Assembly: GCF_000701905.1 (NCBI RefSeq)
Contig: NZ_JNKC01000006.1
Coordinates: 176,020 to 240,019 of the forward strand
Length of the DNA stretch: 64,000 nt
Source: Proteiniclasticum ruminis DSM 24773
GTDB lineage: Bacteria; Bacillota; Clostridia; Clostridiales; Clostridiaceae
Reading direction: 5' to 3'
Each line of letters opens with the position of its first letter. The stretch's first letter is position 1. Positions 49,912 to 58,806 of the stretch are shown here, in pieces. The translations under genes were made by a program, and so were the position numbers. The notes beneath the pieces were generated by a model. The model searched no databases, was not told the DNA's origin, and worked only from the letters and a program-made list of their open reading frames with translations.

Positions 49912-51228
49912 CTATTCTAGAAAGCTTTTCTTGCTTCTCTCATCCACATAGCGCTTGTTCTTTCTGGCTGCTTCAATCCTTCGTCTTCTGGCAAGCTTTC
50001 TTCTTCGCCTCTTGATGGTGACGACAAGAATGGTCACGGTGAGAGTGATGCTTACAAGGACAATGAGGATATAGCTGAGCAGATGGGTTTTGAGGATCCT
50101 TTTATTCACATCCACCGTGGAGAGAAGGTTCACTTTCTTTTCCACAAGGCGTTCTTTGATGGAAGCTTCCCCTACGATAGAGTCCACTTTTACCTCTTTG
50201 GCTGTGACATCCTTGTAGGTGAGGACCAGTTCGGACTCACTGATGTTGACGCCGTTTCCGTAGTAGGAGATGGTGTCTTCTGCTTTCACAGGGACTTCCA
50301 TTTCCTTGGTGGGACCCAGGATGAAATATGGCTTGTAGGATACGGTGATGACACCGACTTCTTCGGCTTTGGAGAGTTTGATGACCTTATCTTCTTCAAA
50401 AGCGCTGTCCACAACTTTCAGGATGTCATCAAAGACGAGAATGTTCACGCCATCATTTTGAGAGTTGAGGATGATGCTTCCTAGGGTTCTGCCGTCTCTT
50501 TGGTAGATCCCGGCAAAGCATCTGCCTGCCTGCTCGGTGTATCCTGTTTTACCCATGATGTTCCCATGGAGTCCAATGTGCTTGTTGGTGCTTTCAATGA
50601 GGCCCAAGGTCTGATCTTTGGTTTTCAGGTCATAGGACTGCTTGCTGGAAACCTCCCGGATCCAAGGATCATTGTAGGCAGCCTCCAGAAGAAACATCAG
50701 GTCATAAGCGGTGGTGTAGTGATTGTCATCATGAAGACCGGAGGCGTTGACGAAGTTTGAGTTCATCATGCCGATTTCTTTTGCTTTCTCATTCATGAGC
50801 TCTGCAAAAGCCGCTTCTGATTCTGCCACATTAAGGGCCACCACAACAGAAGCATCATTAAAGGACGAAAGAAGCAGTGCATGCATCATATCATCTGCGG
50901 AAAATTCTGTCCCCACTGGGATGTTTTTCAGGTTCCAGTAGATGGCGTTCGGCACCACCAGTTTCCCTTCCTGGGGATAGGTGAGATACTCTGTTTTCTT
51001 CGCTGAGTACTCATCTGAAAAGACCAGGGCTGTTAAAAGCTTGGTGATAGACGCCGGATAGACCTTGCGGTCAATGTCTTTAGTATAGATGAGTTCTTTG
51101 GTGTCCAGATCAAAGGTGATGGATGAGGAACCATTGATCTCCGGCATTTCTGCACGAGCTGTCATAGCGGGGAACAGAAGAAGTAGCATGAGGATCAATG
51201 CTGGGATTTTAAAGTGCGTCTTTTTCAT
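49912..51228 (-). CDS. D-alanyl-D-alanine carboxypeptidase (S11 family)
   Basis: A 438-residue penicillin-binding protein. Signal peptide (MKKTHFKIPALILMLLLLFP, cleavage after about residue 26), catalytic SxxK at S60-K63 (PASITK), SxN at S122-F123-N124 and KTG at 227-229. It trims the terminal D-Ala of peptidoglycan stem peptides. The C-terminal part has a transmembrane helix (about 385-407) and a very basic tail, so it is membrane-anchored at the C terminus. ATG 51228 is preferred, with GGAGGAG seven bases upstream; the longer frame to 51255 lacks one. The upstream gap 51229-51605 holds no gene; it contains the promoters for both divergent neighbours, unresolved. Confidence 0.93.
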   Translation of the reverse strand: MKKTHFKIPALILMLLLLFPAMTARAEMPEINGSSSITFDLDTKELIYTKDIDRKVYPASITKLLTALVFSDEYSAKKTEYLTYPQEGKLVVPNAIYWNLKNIPVGTEFSADDMMHALLLSSFNDASVVVALNVAESEAAFAELMNEKAKEIGMMNSNFVNASGLHDDNHYTTAYDLMFLLEAAYNDPWIREVSSKQSYDLKTKDQTLGLIESTNKHIGLHGNIMGKTGYTEQAGRCFAGIYQRDGRTLGSIILNSQNDGVNILVFDDILKVVDSAFEEDKVIKLSKAEEVGVITVSYKPYFILGPTKEMEVPVKAEDTISYYGNGVNISESELVLTYKDVTAKEVKVDSIVGEASIKERLVEKKVNLLSTVDVNKRILKTHLLSYILIVLVSITLTVTILVVTIKRRRRKLARRRRIEAARKNKRYVDERSKKSFLE

Positions 51229-51605
51229 ATAATCTCCTCCAGAACGTAGTACCATTTCTATGTGTTAACAAGTTATATCATTCATATGATTTCACAAGGC
51301 GTATCAAAGCCTGTAAACATTATAACGTAAAACAGATGAACTTATCATCCTTTTCTATGGAATTAATCCTATGAATTTCTTAAGATAATCTTATCATTTG
51401 GAAGAAAAGGGGAAACATTCTGAAATGCATCAAAAACAGGAGAAGGGTATTCAAAAACAATGCTGTTAGACAAAAGAGGGAGAGTTTGATAAAATTAAGA
51501 TAAAAAAGGGAACTTTGTGTTGAGAGTCGAGATTGTCCTATCGATTAAAATTTGGATCGACTGAGGAAAACGTGGAATAGCAGAGTTTTAGAGAGGGTTT
51601 CATCA

Positions 51606-52736
51606 ATGAACTACAGCAAGACTTCGGAAAACACAGGAAGCGATGTTAATTTTTTTACGGAAATATCAGAGCATCAGATTTCAGCGCGGGAATTCTTCAG
51701 TTGTGTTCTGCTGGACGCTTTGGATCGGAATTTTCATCTTCAGAATGCACTGATCTCCTATTATGATACAAAAGGGGATTTTCTTTCTTGGACCAGCAAG
51801 AATGGTGTGATGATGGATTCGAATACCCATCCGTACAGAGCGTATATAGATAAAGATCTGATTCGCCATATCATATTCCAAGAAGCCGTGAAAGACAGAT
51901 TAACATATTTCAATATTGAACCAAGACTGTATGTGGCTACAGATATCTTAGGTAAAGACCAATATGATGATTCTCCCCATGCTCAGTTTTTACAGTCTCA
52001 CTTTAACATGAAGTATTCTCTAAGCATGGCCTTTGGCATCAATGCGTACATACAGGTTACGTTTTTTAAGACAGCAGAACAAGGAGATTTCAGTGAAGAG
52101 GAAGTCCAATCATTAAGGAAGATCTATGTATATGTTGCAAACTCCTATAAGAACTTTAAGAAACATGAGCAAACGAAAATTGTATCCAATATTCAAAGTG
52201 AAATCATAGCTTCTGGTGAAAAAGCATATTTGGTTACGGATGACTTCATGCATATTCTCAGCAGCAATGAGCTTGCTAAGGTCTACCTGAAAGATATTTT
52301 AGGGACAAGCATAGAAGAAGATCTCTCCAGAGAAAGCCCTTGTACGTGGCTGCCTTTTTTGTTGGGAGGCCAAGGTCAGGAGCAGATGGAAGACAGTGTC
52401 CAAACAAGGGTCATCAGAAACTACGTTTTTAAAATTTATACGTACGATCAATGTTACTCTAATGGAATCATCGACCGCTATCATTGGATTACCATATCAA
52501 AGATAGAAGAAAAAGAAAAGCAGGACCATGGCCGAAGAGAGCTGCCTCTTACGGTTACAGAACATAAGGTGGCGGAGCTTCTTTATGAGGGGATGACCTA
52601 TAAAGCCATTGCAGACAGTCTTGTGGTCAGTTATCATACCGTCAAAAAGCACGTACAGAACATCTACCTTAAGTGCGAGATTCAGAATAGATATCAGCTG
52701 TTTAAGCTAATGGATGAAGAAAACTTTGACAAATAG
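51606..52736 (+). CDS. LuxR/NarL-type regulator upstream of the GRE island
   Basis: A 376-residue protein with a PAS/GAF-like N-terminal sensor region (about 30-290) and a C-terminal LuxR HTH (about 307-372: LPLTVTEHKVAELLYEGMTYKAIADSLVVSYHTVKKHVQNIYLKC). ATG 51606 is chosen because AGAGGG lies upstream; TTG 51552 lacks an RBS. The regulator precedes the glycyl radical enzyme operon, with its own terminator in between, and is probably its activator. The ligand is unknown. Two GGGA-N4-TCCC dyads lie between it and the activase gene. Confidence 0.88.
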   Translation: MNYSKTSENTGSDVNFFTEISEHQISAREFFSCVLLDALDRNFHLQNALISYYDTKGDFLSWTSKNGVMMDSNTHPYRAYIDKDLIRHIIFQEAVKDRLTYFNIEPRLYVATDILGKDQYDDSPHAQFLQSHFNMKYSLSMAFGINAYIQVTFFKTAEQGDFSEEEVQSLRKIYVYVANSYKNFKKHEQTKIVSNIQSEIIASGEKAYLVTDDFMHILSSNELAKVYLKDILGTSIEEDLSRESPCTWLPFLLGGQGQEQMEDSVQTRVIRNYVFKIYTYDQCYSNGIIDRYHWITISKIEEKEKQDHGRRELPLTVTEHKVAELLYEGMTYKAIADSLVVSYHTVKKHVQNIYLKCEIQNRYQLFKLMDEENFDK

Positions 52737-52795
52737 AATACAGAATCACTGATGAAGTTTGATAAAACCCAAACTAAAACAGTTCATACCTACTG

Positions 52796-52826
52796 AACCT
52801 GGAGAAATCCAGGTTTTATTTATTTT
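52796..52826 (+). terminator. Rho-independent terminator after luxR-type gene
   Basis: AACCTGGA-GAAA-TCCAGGTT followed by TTATTTATTTT. Confidence 0.9.
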
Positions 52827-52856
52827 CCGGAATGATCTCGGTTTTCAAAGGTTTCA

Positions 52857-52870
52857 TGGGAATTCTCCCA
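52857..52870. promoter_or_regulatory. Dyad operator candidate 1 (GGGA-N4-TCCC)
   Basis: TGGGA-ATTC-TCCCA is a perfect inverted repeat with flanking A/T pair. It shares its GGGA-N4-TCCC core with a second dyad 65 bases downstream, upstream of the glycyl radical operon. Confidence 0.55.
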
Positions 52871-52919
52871 TCTGTCCCTCATCAGCAGGCGAAGTGGATT
52901 TCAGTGGTCAAAAAACGAA

Positions 52920-52937
52920 ATAGGGAGGATTCCCTAT
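52920..52937. promoter_or_regulatory. Dyad operator candidate 2 (GGGA-N4-TCCC)
   Basis: ATAGGGA-GGAT-TCCCTAT has seven-base arms. It lies 79 bases before the activase start. Together with the first dyad it looks like a two-site binding arrangement for the LuxR-type regulator. Confidence 0.6.
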
Positions 52938-53015
52938 AACAAATACGCCGAATGGCTTATATTGTTAAAATATTAACTTTGGTACACTGAATTCTGTAAG
53001 GGAGGTGATACGAAA

Positions 53016-53966
53016 TTGTCAAACAAAGGAGTCATTTTCAACATCCAACGTTTTACAATTCACGATGGACCGGGTGTGAGGACAGAATTATTTTTAAAAG
53101 GGTGTCCTTTGAGATGTAAGTGGTGCGGTAATCCCGAAAGCTTCTCGCCAAAGATCCAGCTGGGTGTTTATTCCAGCAAATGTATCGGTGAGGATAAGTG
53201 CGGATTATGCAAATCCGTTTGCAGTAGCCATGATGCACTGAAGTTTAATGAGGGTCAGCTGGTGCAGATCAAAGAAGAAAACTGTGCCGAGTGCTTAAAA
53301 TGTGCAGATCTATGCCCTTCAGAAGCTATAAAAGCATGGGGGTATGAACTGTCTGTGGAAGAATGTATGACCATCATCAGGAAAGATAGAGGTTACTATG
53401 ACCGTTCCGGCGGTGGGATCACAGTATCTGGAGGGGAGCCCCTTCTTCAAAGCGATTTTGTAGCGGATCTTTTTAAAGCCTGCAAGGCCGAAGGAATCCA
53501 TACCTGTTTGGAATCGACGTTCTACGGAGAGTGGAGCAAAATAGAGAAGATTCTACCCTATACAGACCTCCTCATTTCGGACATCAAGCACATGGATTCA
53601 CGGATTCATAAGCAGTACACAAGAGTATCAAACGATAAAATACTTCGGAATCTGAAAAAGCTGTCGGAGAATCATCTTGAGCTGATTTTAAGAGTTCCTG
53701 TGATTCCAGAGGTCAATGATGACATGGTGAATATGGAAGCTACAGCGGATTTTATTTTAAACGAGTTAGGAAATCGAGTTCGAACGCTTCAGCTTCTGAG
53801 TTATATGCGCTTAGGACAGGAGAAATACACATCTTTAGGAATACCCTACCCCATGGAGGGGATTGAGTTTGACCGGGATGTGTTTCAGAAAAAGATCGCT
53901 GATATTTCAGCATATATGAACCAAAGAGGCATTCACTGTCAGGTTGGTACAAAAGAAAAGAATTAA
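53016..53966 (+). CDS. Glycyl radical enzyme activating enzyme (radical SAM)
   Basis: A 316-residue radical SAM protein. The CxxxCxxC motif binding the 4Fe-4S cluster is at C30, C34 and C37 (GCPLRCKWC). Two ferredoxin-like Cys clusters follow (CIGEDKCGLCKSVC; CAECLKCADLCPSEA), and VSGGEPLLQ marks the SAM-binding region. It uses SAM and a reduced cluster to install the glycyl radical on the adjacent enzyme. TTG start with GGGAGGTGATACG upstream. The gap to the enzyme gene is 48 bases and no terminator lies between, so they form one operon. Typical of activases with ferredoxin-like inserts. Confidence 0.96.
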   Translation: MSNKGVIFNIQRFTIHDGPGVRTELFLKGCPLRCKWCGNPESFSPKIQLGVYSSKCIGEDKCGLCKSVCSSHDALKFNEGQLVQIKEENCAECLKCADLCPSEAIKAWGYELSVEECMTIIRKDRGYYDRSGGGITVSGGEPLLQSDFVADLFKACKAEGIHTCLESTFYGEWSKIEKILPYTDLLISDIKHMDSRIHKQYTRVSNDKILRNLKKLSENHLELILRVPVIPEVNDDMVNMEATADFILNELGNRVRTLQLLSYMRLGQEKYTSLGIPYPMEGIEFDRDVFQKKIADISAYMNQRGIHCQVGTKEKN

Positions 53967-54014
53967 ATGATTACAATGCACATATATAAGAACAGAATCT
54001 AAGGAGGATTATTG

Positions 54015-56534
54015 ATGCAGATGGAAAGAATAAAGGCCAGTGGTACAGAACCTTTTGATCAGACCTACAGCTTAGGGTATGAGGTCAATCATAAGGAGTG
54101 GTCTCCCTTTGAAAGAGTAAACCGATTGAGAAAGGTCTTTTTGGACAGACCTTACGAAATTGATGTGGAACGCTTACGGCTTGTAACAGAGTCCTACAGG
54201 AAGAATGAAACACTACCACAAAAACTACAATGTGCTTATGCTTTTGAAAATGTTTTGCTTCATTCTACATTACATATTTATGAGGATGATCTGATTTTGG
54301 GAGAGATTGCTGCACCTGCAAAGGCTTCCCCTATTTATCCGGAGTTCTCTGTGAACTGGATCATCGATGAAATTCTCAATTCTCCTTTTGAGGAAAGAGC
54401 ACATGATCAGTTTTATATCAGAAATGACGAAGAAAGAAAAGAAATCGTGGAACTTTGTAAGTACTGGCAGGGTAGAACCATTGAAGATAAGGTCAACAAG
54501 AGACTGGAAGAAGAGCAGACGAAGGGTTCGCAGCTGGGGAAGAAAATATTCCAGACAAATTTATACCATTATGCGGGTGCGGGACATCTTGCCATAGATT
54601 ATGCAAAGCTTATGGCGGTAGGATATGACGGTCTCATTGACATTGCAGCGAAAAAATATGAAAACCTGGATAAAAAAGATCCTGAATATGGAGAAAAACG
54701 GGATTTCTATAAGGCCATGATCATTATGCATGAGGCAGCCAAAAAATATATTGCACGGTATGGAAGCCTTGCAGTGGAAATGGCAGCCACTGAAAGTAGG
54801 CAGAAGAGAAAAGAAGAACTGCTTCAGATGGCTGAAAACTGCAAAGCCATTGCTGGAGGCGCACCTAAAACCTTCTGGCAGGCACTTCAGCTGTTTAACT
54901 TTGCTACGACACTGATTCAGATTGAAAGCAATGGACACTCCATCTCCTATGGCCGTATGGACCAGTGGCTATATCCTTATTATGAATCTGACATGGAGAA
55001 TCACAGAATATCCAAAGAATTTGCCCTAGAGCTGATTGAAGTCCAGTATGTCAAGATGAACAATCCAACAAAACTCAAAGACAAAGGAACAGTGCTTGTT
55101 AGAAATGGAAGAGGTTTTGGAGGAGAAAGTCTTACCATAGGCGGTGTGGACCGCAGTGGAAAGGATGCAACCAACGATCTTACGATGCTGATGCTTGAAG
55201 GCTCAGCGCACACAAGAATGATGAATCCTTGGGTTTGTGTCAGAATGCATGAACATACTCCTTATGAGCTGAAAGTGAAAACGGTAGAGTGCATCCGGGC
55301 GGGTTACGGACATCCTAAGATATTTAATGATGCACCTTCCATCAAAGCCATGATGAGCAAGGGAATGACACTGGAAGAAGCAAGAGACTATGCAGTCATC
55401 GGCTGTGTAGAATTGAGTCTTCCAGGAAAAGAATATGGGTGGCATGATGCCGCCTATGTGAATACCCCAAAAATGATGGAAATGGTCGTCAATGGTGGCA
55501 GATGTCTGGACTGTGGTCCACACTGTGCCAGATGGGAACGTTGTGGAAAGATAGGAGAGAAGCTGGGGCCGGACACAGGCAGTCTTTTGACCTATGAGAG
55601 CTTTGATGAGGTTCTTTCCAGCGTGGATCATCAGTTTGATTACTGGTGTGACCAAATGTGCAGCAGTTTAAATATCATTGATTATACCCACAGAGCATTG
55701 AAACCAGTACCCTATGTGTCGGCGTTCTTTGAAGACTGCCTCGAATCAGGAAAGGACCTGACAGAAGGGGGAGCCAAGTATAATGGAATTGGACCACAAG
55801 CAAGTGGCATGGCCACTTGTGCAGATTCTCTTTCCAGTATCAAGCAGCTGGTTTTTGATGAAAAGCGATTTACAGGGGAAGAACTCCTTAACGCAATCAA
55901 GGACAACTGGGTGGGTCATGAAATCCTTTATGCAACGGTCAACAGTTCAAAGGTCCACCACTATGGAAATGATGATGATTATGCAGATGATCTCTTCAAG
56001 TATATGTTTGAGTGTTACTGCAGAACCATTCGTGGAAGGAAAACACCAAGAGGTGGAGAGTACAGTCCTGGCGTGTATTCTGTAAATGCCAATGTGGCCA
56101 TGGGACTGAACACCAATGCATCTTTGGATGGCAGAAAAGCATTTGAACCCATTTCAGACAACATGGGGCCAGTGCATACAGATGGCGGTTCACATGACAT
56201 CAACGGTCCTACAGCCATCGTGAACTCATTGGCGAAGGTAGATCACAGCCTTGCGACCAACGGAACACTCATGAATCTGAGGTTCCCTCAAGAAGCCGTA
56301 GCGGGCATTGAAGGCAGAGATACGCTGATCAGCTTTATTGAGGAGTATATCGCAAAAGAAGCCATGCATGTCCAGTTCAATATCATGAGTGCGGAGACCA
56401 TGAAGGCTGCTCAGAAGAACCCAAAAGACTATAAAGATATGCTGGTGCGCGTGGCCGGATACAGTGCTTATTTTGTAGAGCTGGGTGAACCGCTGCAGAA
56501 AGATCTGATCCAGCGAACAGAACTCCGTTTTTAG
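54015..56534 (+). CDS. Glycyl radical enzyme, C-C/C-O/C-S lyase type
   Basis: An 839-residue PFL-family enzyme. The thiyl-radical Cys C464 and base E466 lie in GCVELSLPGKEYGWHD, followed by D478; the glycyl radical is G815 in RVAGYSAYF. H191 (GAGHLAIDY) and a second His in SNGHSISYGR sit at positions of the diol-dehydratase pocket, and R679 lies in TPRGGEYSPGVYS. ATG 54015 has AAGGAGG seven bases upstream. H191 and D478 fit 1,2-propanediol/glycerol dehydratase; the operon neighbours (TauE/SafE, DASS transporter) fit a sulfite-lyase such as IslA or HpsG. The substrate is not decided by sequence. The enzyme is expected to be oxygen-sensitive and cytoplasmic. Confidence 0.93.
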   Translation: MQMERIKASGTEPFDQTYSLGYEVNHKEWSPFERVNRLRKVFLDRPYEIDVERLRLVTESYRKNETLPQKLQCAYAFENVLLHSTLHIYEDDLILGEIAAPAKASPIYPEFSVNWIIDEILNSPFEERAHDQFYIRNDEERKEIVELCKYWQGRTIEDKVNKRLEEEQTKGSQLGKKIFQTNLYHYAGAGHLAIDYAKLMAVGYDGLIDIAAKKYENLDKKDPEYGEKRDFYKAMIIMHEAAKKYIARYGSLAVEMAATESRQKRKEELLQMAENCKAIAGGAPKTFWQALQLFNFATTLIQIESNGHSISYGRMDQWLYPYYESDMENHRISKEFALELIEVQYVKMNNPTKLKDKGTVLVRNGRGFGGESLTIGGVDRSGKDATNDLTMLMLEGSAHTRMMNPWVCVRMHEHTPYELKVKTVECIRAGYGHPKIFNDAPSIKAMMSKGMTLEEARDYAVIGCVELSLPGKEYGWHDAAYVNTPKMMEMVVNGGRCLDCGPHCARWERCGKIGEKLGPDTGSLLTYESFDEVLSSVDHQFDYWCDQMCSSLNIIDYTHRALKPVPYVSAFFEDCLESGKDLTEGGAKYNGIGPQASGMATCADSLSSIKQLVFDEKRFTGEELLNAIKDNWVGHEILYATVNSSKVHHYGNDDDYADDLFKYMFECYCRTIRGRKTPRGGEYSPGVYSVNANVAMGLNTNASLDGRKAFEPISDNMGPVHTDGGSHDINGPTAIVNSLAKVDHSLATNGTLMNLRFPQEAVAGIEGRDTLISFIEEYIAKEAMHVQFNIMSAETMKAAQKNPKDYKDMLVRVAGYSAYFVELGEPLQKDLIQRTELRF

Positions 56535-56555
56535 ATCGATTCAGAAAATGATACA

Positions 56556-56616
56556 GGCTCTAGTTATGGATCCCGATATCCATAGATACAGAAGACTCCA
56601 TTCTATGACTAGAGCC
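56556..56616. repeat. Inverted repeat between GRE and TauE genes
   Basis: GGCTCTAGT (56556-56564) pairs with ACTAGAGCC (56608-56616), with weaker pairing inside (TATGGA/TCCAT). There is no T-run, so it may be a processing or stability element rather than a terminator. Confidence 0.5.
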
Positions 56617-56683
56617 GGTACCCATTTAGTCAAGTTCAGTGTTCAATAAGAAATTTTATGAAAAATAATGATTGGAGAAAATA

Positions 56684-57469
56684 ATGGTTTTTGAATTTAC
56701 ATTTATTTTGGTTGCACTGATGCAGGTTGTTGGTTTTTTCGTTCAGGGGACTACAGGCTTTGGATGTACGGTCATTGCTGCGCCTGTCACCAATGGGCTC
56801 CTTGGAACAGCAACAGGAGTTCCTTATGGAACCCTCATTACCCTTCCATTTCTTTATTACTTGGCAGTGAAGTCCTTTAGAGAAGTATCTTGGAAAGATC
56901 TTTTGAAGATTGTTCTTTTATGCGCGCCAGGCTTGTTTTTAGGGAACTATCTCTTCTACAAGATTGATGAAACAACGGCAAGAATCTCCATAGGCGCCAT
57001 GGTTACACTCATTGCTCTCATTAATATTTATAAATATATCATTAAGCCAATGGTGTTCAAAGTTCAAGAACAGGAAGATGCCCCAGATACAGTGATTGCC
57101 AAAGTACTGCGTTACGGATGTCTTGCTCTGGGTGGGGTTGTCCATGGTGCGTTCAACATCGGAGGACCACTGATCACTGTTTATACCATTTCCGCTGTGA
57201 AAGAGAAGGAGAAGTTCAGAAATACCATGAATATGGTCTGGGTGGTTCTAAACACCTACAATGCATTCAATCAGTACCGTAATGGTGTGCTGACTCCTCG
57301 CTTGTTCAGCGCGTTAGGGTTTGGGTTACCCATGGCAGCCATTGGCTTCTTCATAGGGATGGCATTCCTGAAGAAGATAAACAGAGAACAGTTTCTGCGG
57401 ATCGTTTATATTGTGCTGCTGTTCATTGGTGGAGACATGCTGATCCGTAATCTGTTGACACTTCTTTAA
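56684..57469 (+). CDS. TauE/SafE family permease
   Basis: A 261-residue membrane protein with eight hydrophobic helices. The repeat signature FVQGTTGFGCTVIAAP near the N terminus and GGVVHGAFNIGGPLITVY in the second half mark TauE/SafE (DUF81), proposed exporters of sulfite, sulfoacetate and related anions. ATG 56684 is chosen because GGAG lies 6 bases upstream; TTG 56672 overlaps that signal. It is 149 bases from the GRE stop and 75 bases from the dehydrogenase start, so it probably belongs to the catabolic operon. Sulfite export would fit a C-S lyase product, but this is inference. Confidence 0.93.
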   Translation: MVFEFTFILVALMQVVGFFVQGTTGFGCTVIAAPVTNGLLGTATGVPYGTLITLPFLYYLAVKSFREVSWKDLLKIVLLCAPGLFLGNYLFYKIDETTARISIGAMVTLIALINIYKYIIKPMVFKVQEQEDAPDTVIAKVLRYGCLALGGVVHGAFNIGGPLITVYTISAVKEKEKFRNTMNMVWVVLNTYNAFNQYRNGVLTPRLFSALGFGLPMAAIGFFIGMAFLKKINREQFLRIVYIVLLFIGGDMLIRNLLTLL

Positions 57470-57544
57470 GATACAGAGAAGCATAGGGCCACAGAAAGTA
57501 GTAGCAGCGTAGTAGTTCATATTAATTTAGAGGAGATCACTAAG

Positions 57545-58693
57545 ATGAAAAATTTTATATTTACAGTTCCACAGCATATTGAGTTTGGGTTTGGGAGCAT
57601 GGAAAAGCTCCCACAGATCCTTAATGAAGTTCAGTCCGAGCATGTTTTTCTCATTTCCGATCCTGGACTGGCTCAGATTGGGGTCGTGAATAAAGTGGAA
57701 GAAATTATTAAGAAAGCAGGAATCCTTTGTTCCAGTTATATTGGCATCAAACCGAATCCCACAATTTCCATTGTCGAAGCAGCAGCGGCTGCTTTTAAGG
57801 AATCTGGCGCTACAAGTATTGTTGCGCTTGGGGGAGGAAGTCCTATAGATGTGGCAAAGGCTGTAGGTGTGCTTGCAACCTTTGGTGGAGAGATCAGCGA
57901 TTATGAGGGGAATCACAAAGTTCCTGGACCGATCCTGCCCATGATCGCCATTCCGACCACCGCAGGTACAGGAAGCGAAGTGACAGCTTCTGCTGTCATT
58001 ACAGACGAGAAGAGAAACTATAAGATGACGGTATTCAGTTATGAAATGCTGCCAAAGTATGCGATTTTAGATCCTCAGCTGATTATGACAGCACCAGCGT
58101 CTGTTGCGGCTGCCTGTGGTATTGATGCGTTTATTCATGCTTTGGAAGCGTACCTGTCCAGAAATGCTACTCCATTTTCTGATGCCATGGCAGAAAAAGC
58201 AATGTCGCTTATTGGAGCGAACCTGAGAAGGTTTGTGGCCAACAGAGAAGATGAGGAAGCGGCCAGTGCCATGATGCTGGGATCTAACTTTGCAGGAATC
58301 TCCTTTGCCTGGGCAAGGCTTGGAAATGTCCATGCCTTAAGCCATCCAGTCAGCGCTCATTTTCATGTGGCACACGGAGTTGCCAATGCCATTCTTCTTC
58401 CGTATGTGTTAGAATATAACGCGCTTTCGGATTGTGGCCGTTATGAGACGATATATCATTATATCCGAGAAGCAAAAACTGCACCAAAGTCCTTTGTGCC
58501 AGTCATGCTGATTGATGAAATCCGAAAGCTCAATGAGGACTTGGGGATTCCAGAAACCTTATCTCAAGTTGGCGTTCAGGCAGAGAAGATTTCTGAGATG
58601 GCTGAAGATGCAATGAAGAGTGCGAACATTTTAGCCAACCCAAGGCAATCTACTGTAAGAGATTTAGAGAAACTGTACAAGAACGCGCTGTAA
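57545..58693 (+). CDS. Iron-containing alcohol dehydrogenase
   Basis: A 382-residue group III alcohol dehydrogenase. NAD(P)-binding GGGSPIDVAKA (around residues 98-108) and the metal ligands D194, H198 (DAFIHALEAY), H263 and H277 (HALSHPVSAHFHVAHG) are all present, as in FucO/DhaT. It reduces an aldehyde or ketone. In this operon it would dispose of the carbonyl product of the glycyl radical enzyme, e.g. acetaldehyde, propionaldehyde, hydroxyacetone or sulfoacetaldehyde. RBS GAGGAG lies before ATG 57545. A terminator follows. Confidence 0.95.
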   Translation: MKNFIFTVPQHIEFGFGSMEKLPQILNEVQSEHVFLISDPGLAQIGVVNKVEEIIKKAGILCSSYIGIKPNPTISIVEAAAAAFKESGATSIVALGGGSPIDVAKAVGVLATFGGEISDYEGNHKVPGPILPMIAIPTTAGTGSEVTASAVITDEKRNYKMTVFSYEMLPKYAILDPQLIMTAPASVAAACGIDAFIHALEAYLSRNATPFSDAMAEKAMSLIGANLRRFVANREDEEAASAMMLGSNFAGISFAWARLGNVHALSHPVSAHFHVAHGVANAILLPYVLEYNALSDCGRYETIYHYIREAKTAPKSFVPVMLIDEIRKLNEDLGIPETLSQVGVQAEKISEMAEDAMKSANILANPRQSTVRDLEKLYKNAL

Positions 58694-58708
58694 AGAAGTA
58701 GGGAAATT

Positions 58709-58743
58709 CACTCCAAATTGTTGATGAATTTGGAGTGTTATTT
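58709..58743 (+). terminator. Terminator after alcohol dehydrogenase
   Basis: CACTCCAAATT pairs with AATTTGGAGTG, followed by TTATTT. Confidence 0.83.
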
Positions 58744-58806
58744 CCCCATGGATTGTGATAAATTAGACAAGTGGTTGAATTGATTACTGCTATAAGGAGT
58801 ATTGTT

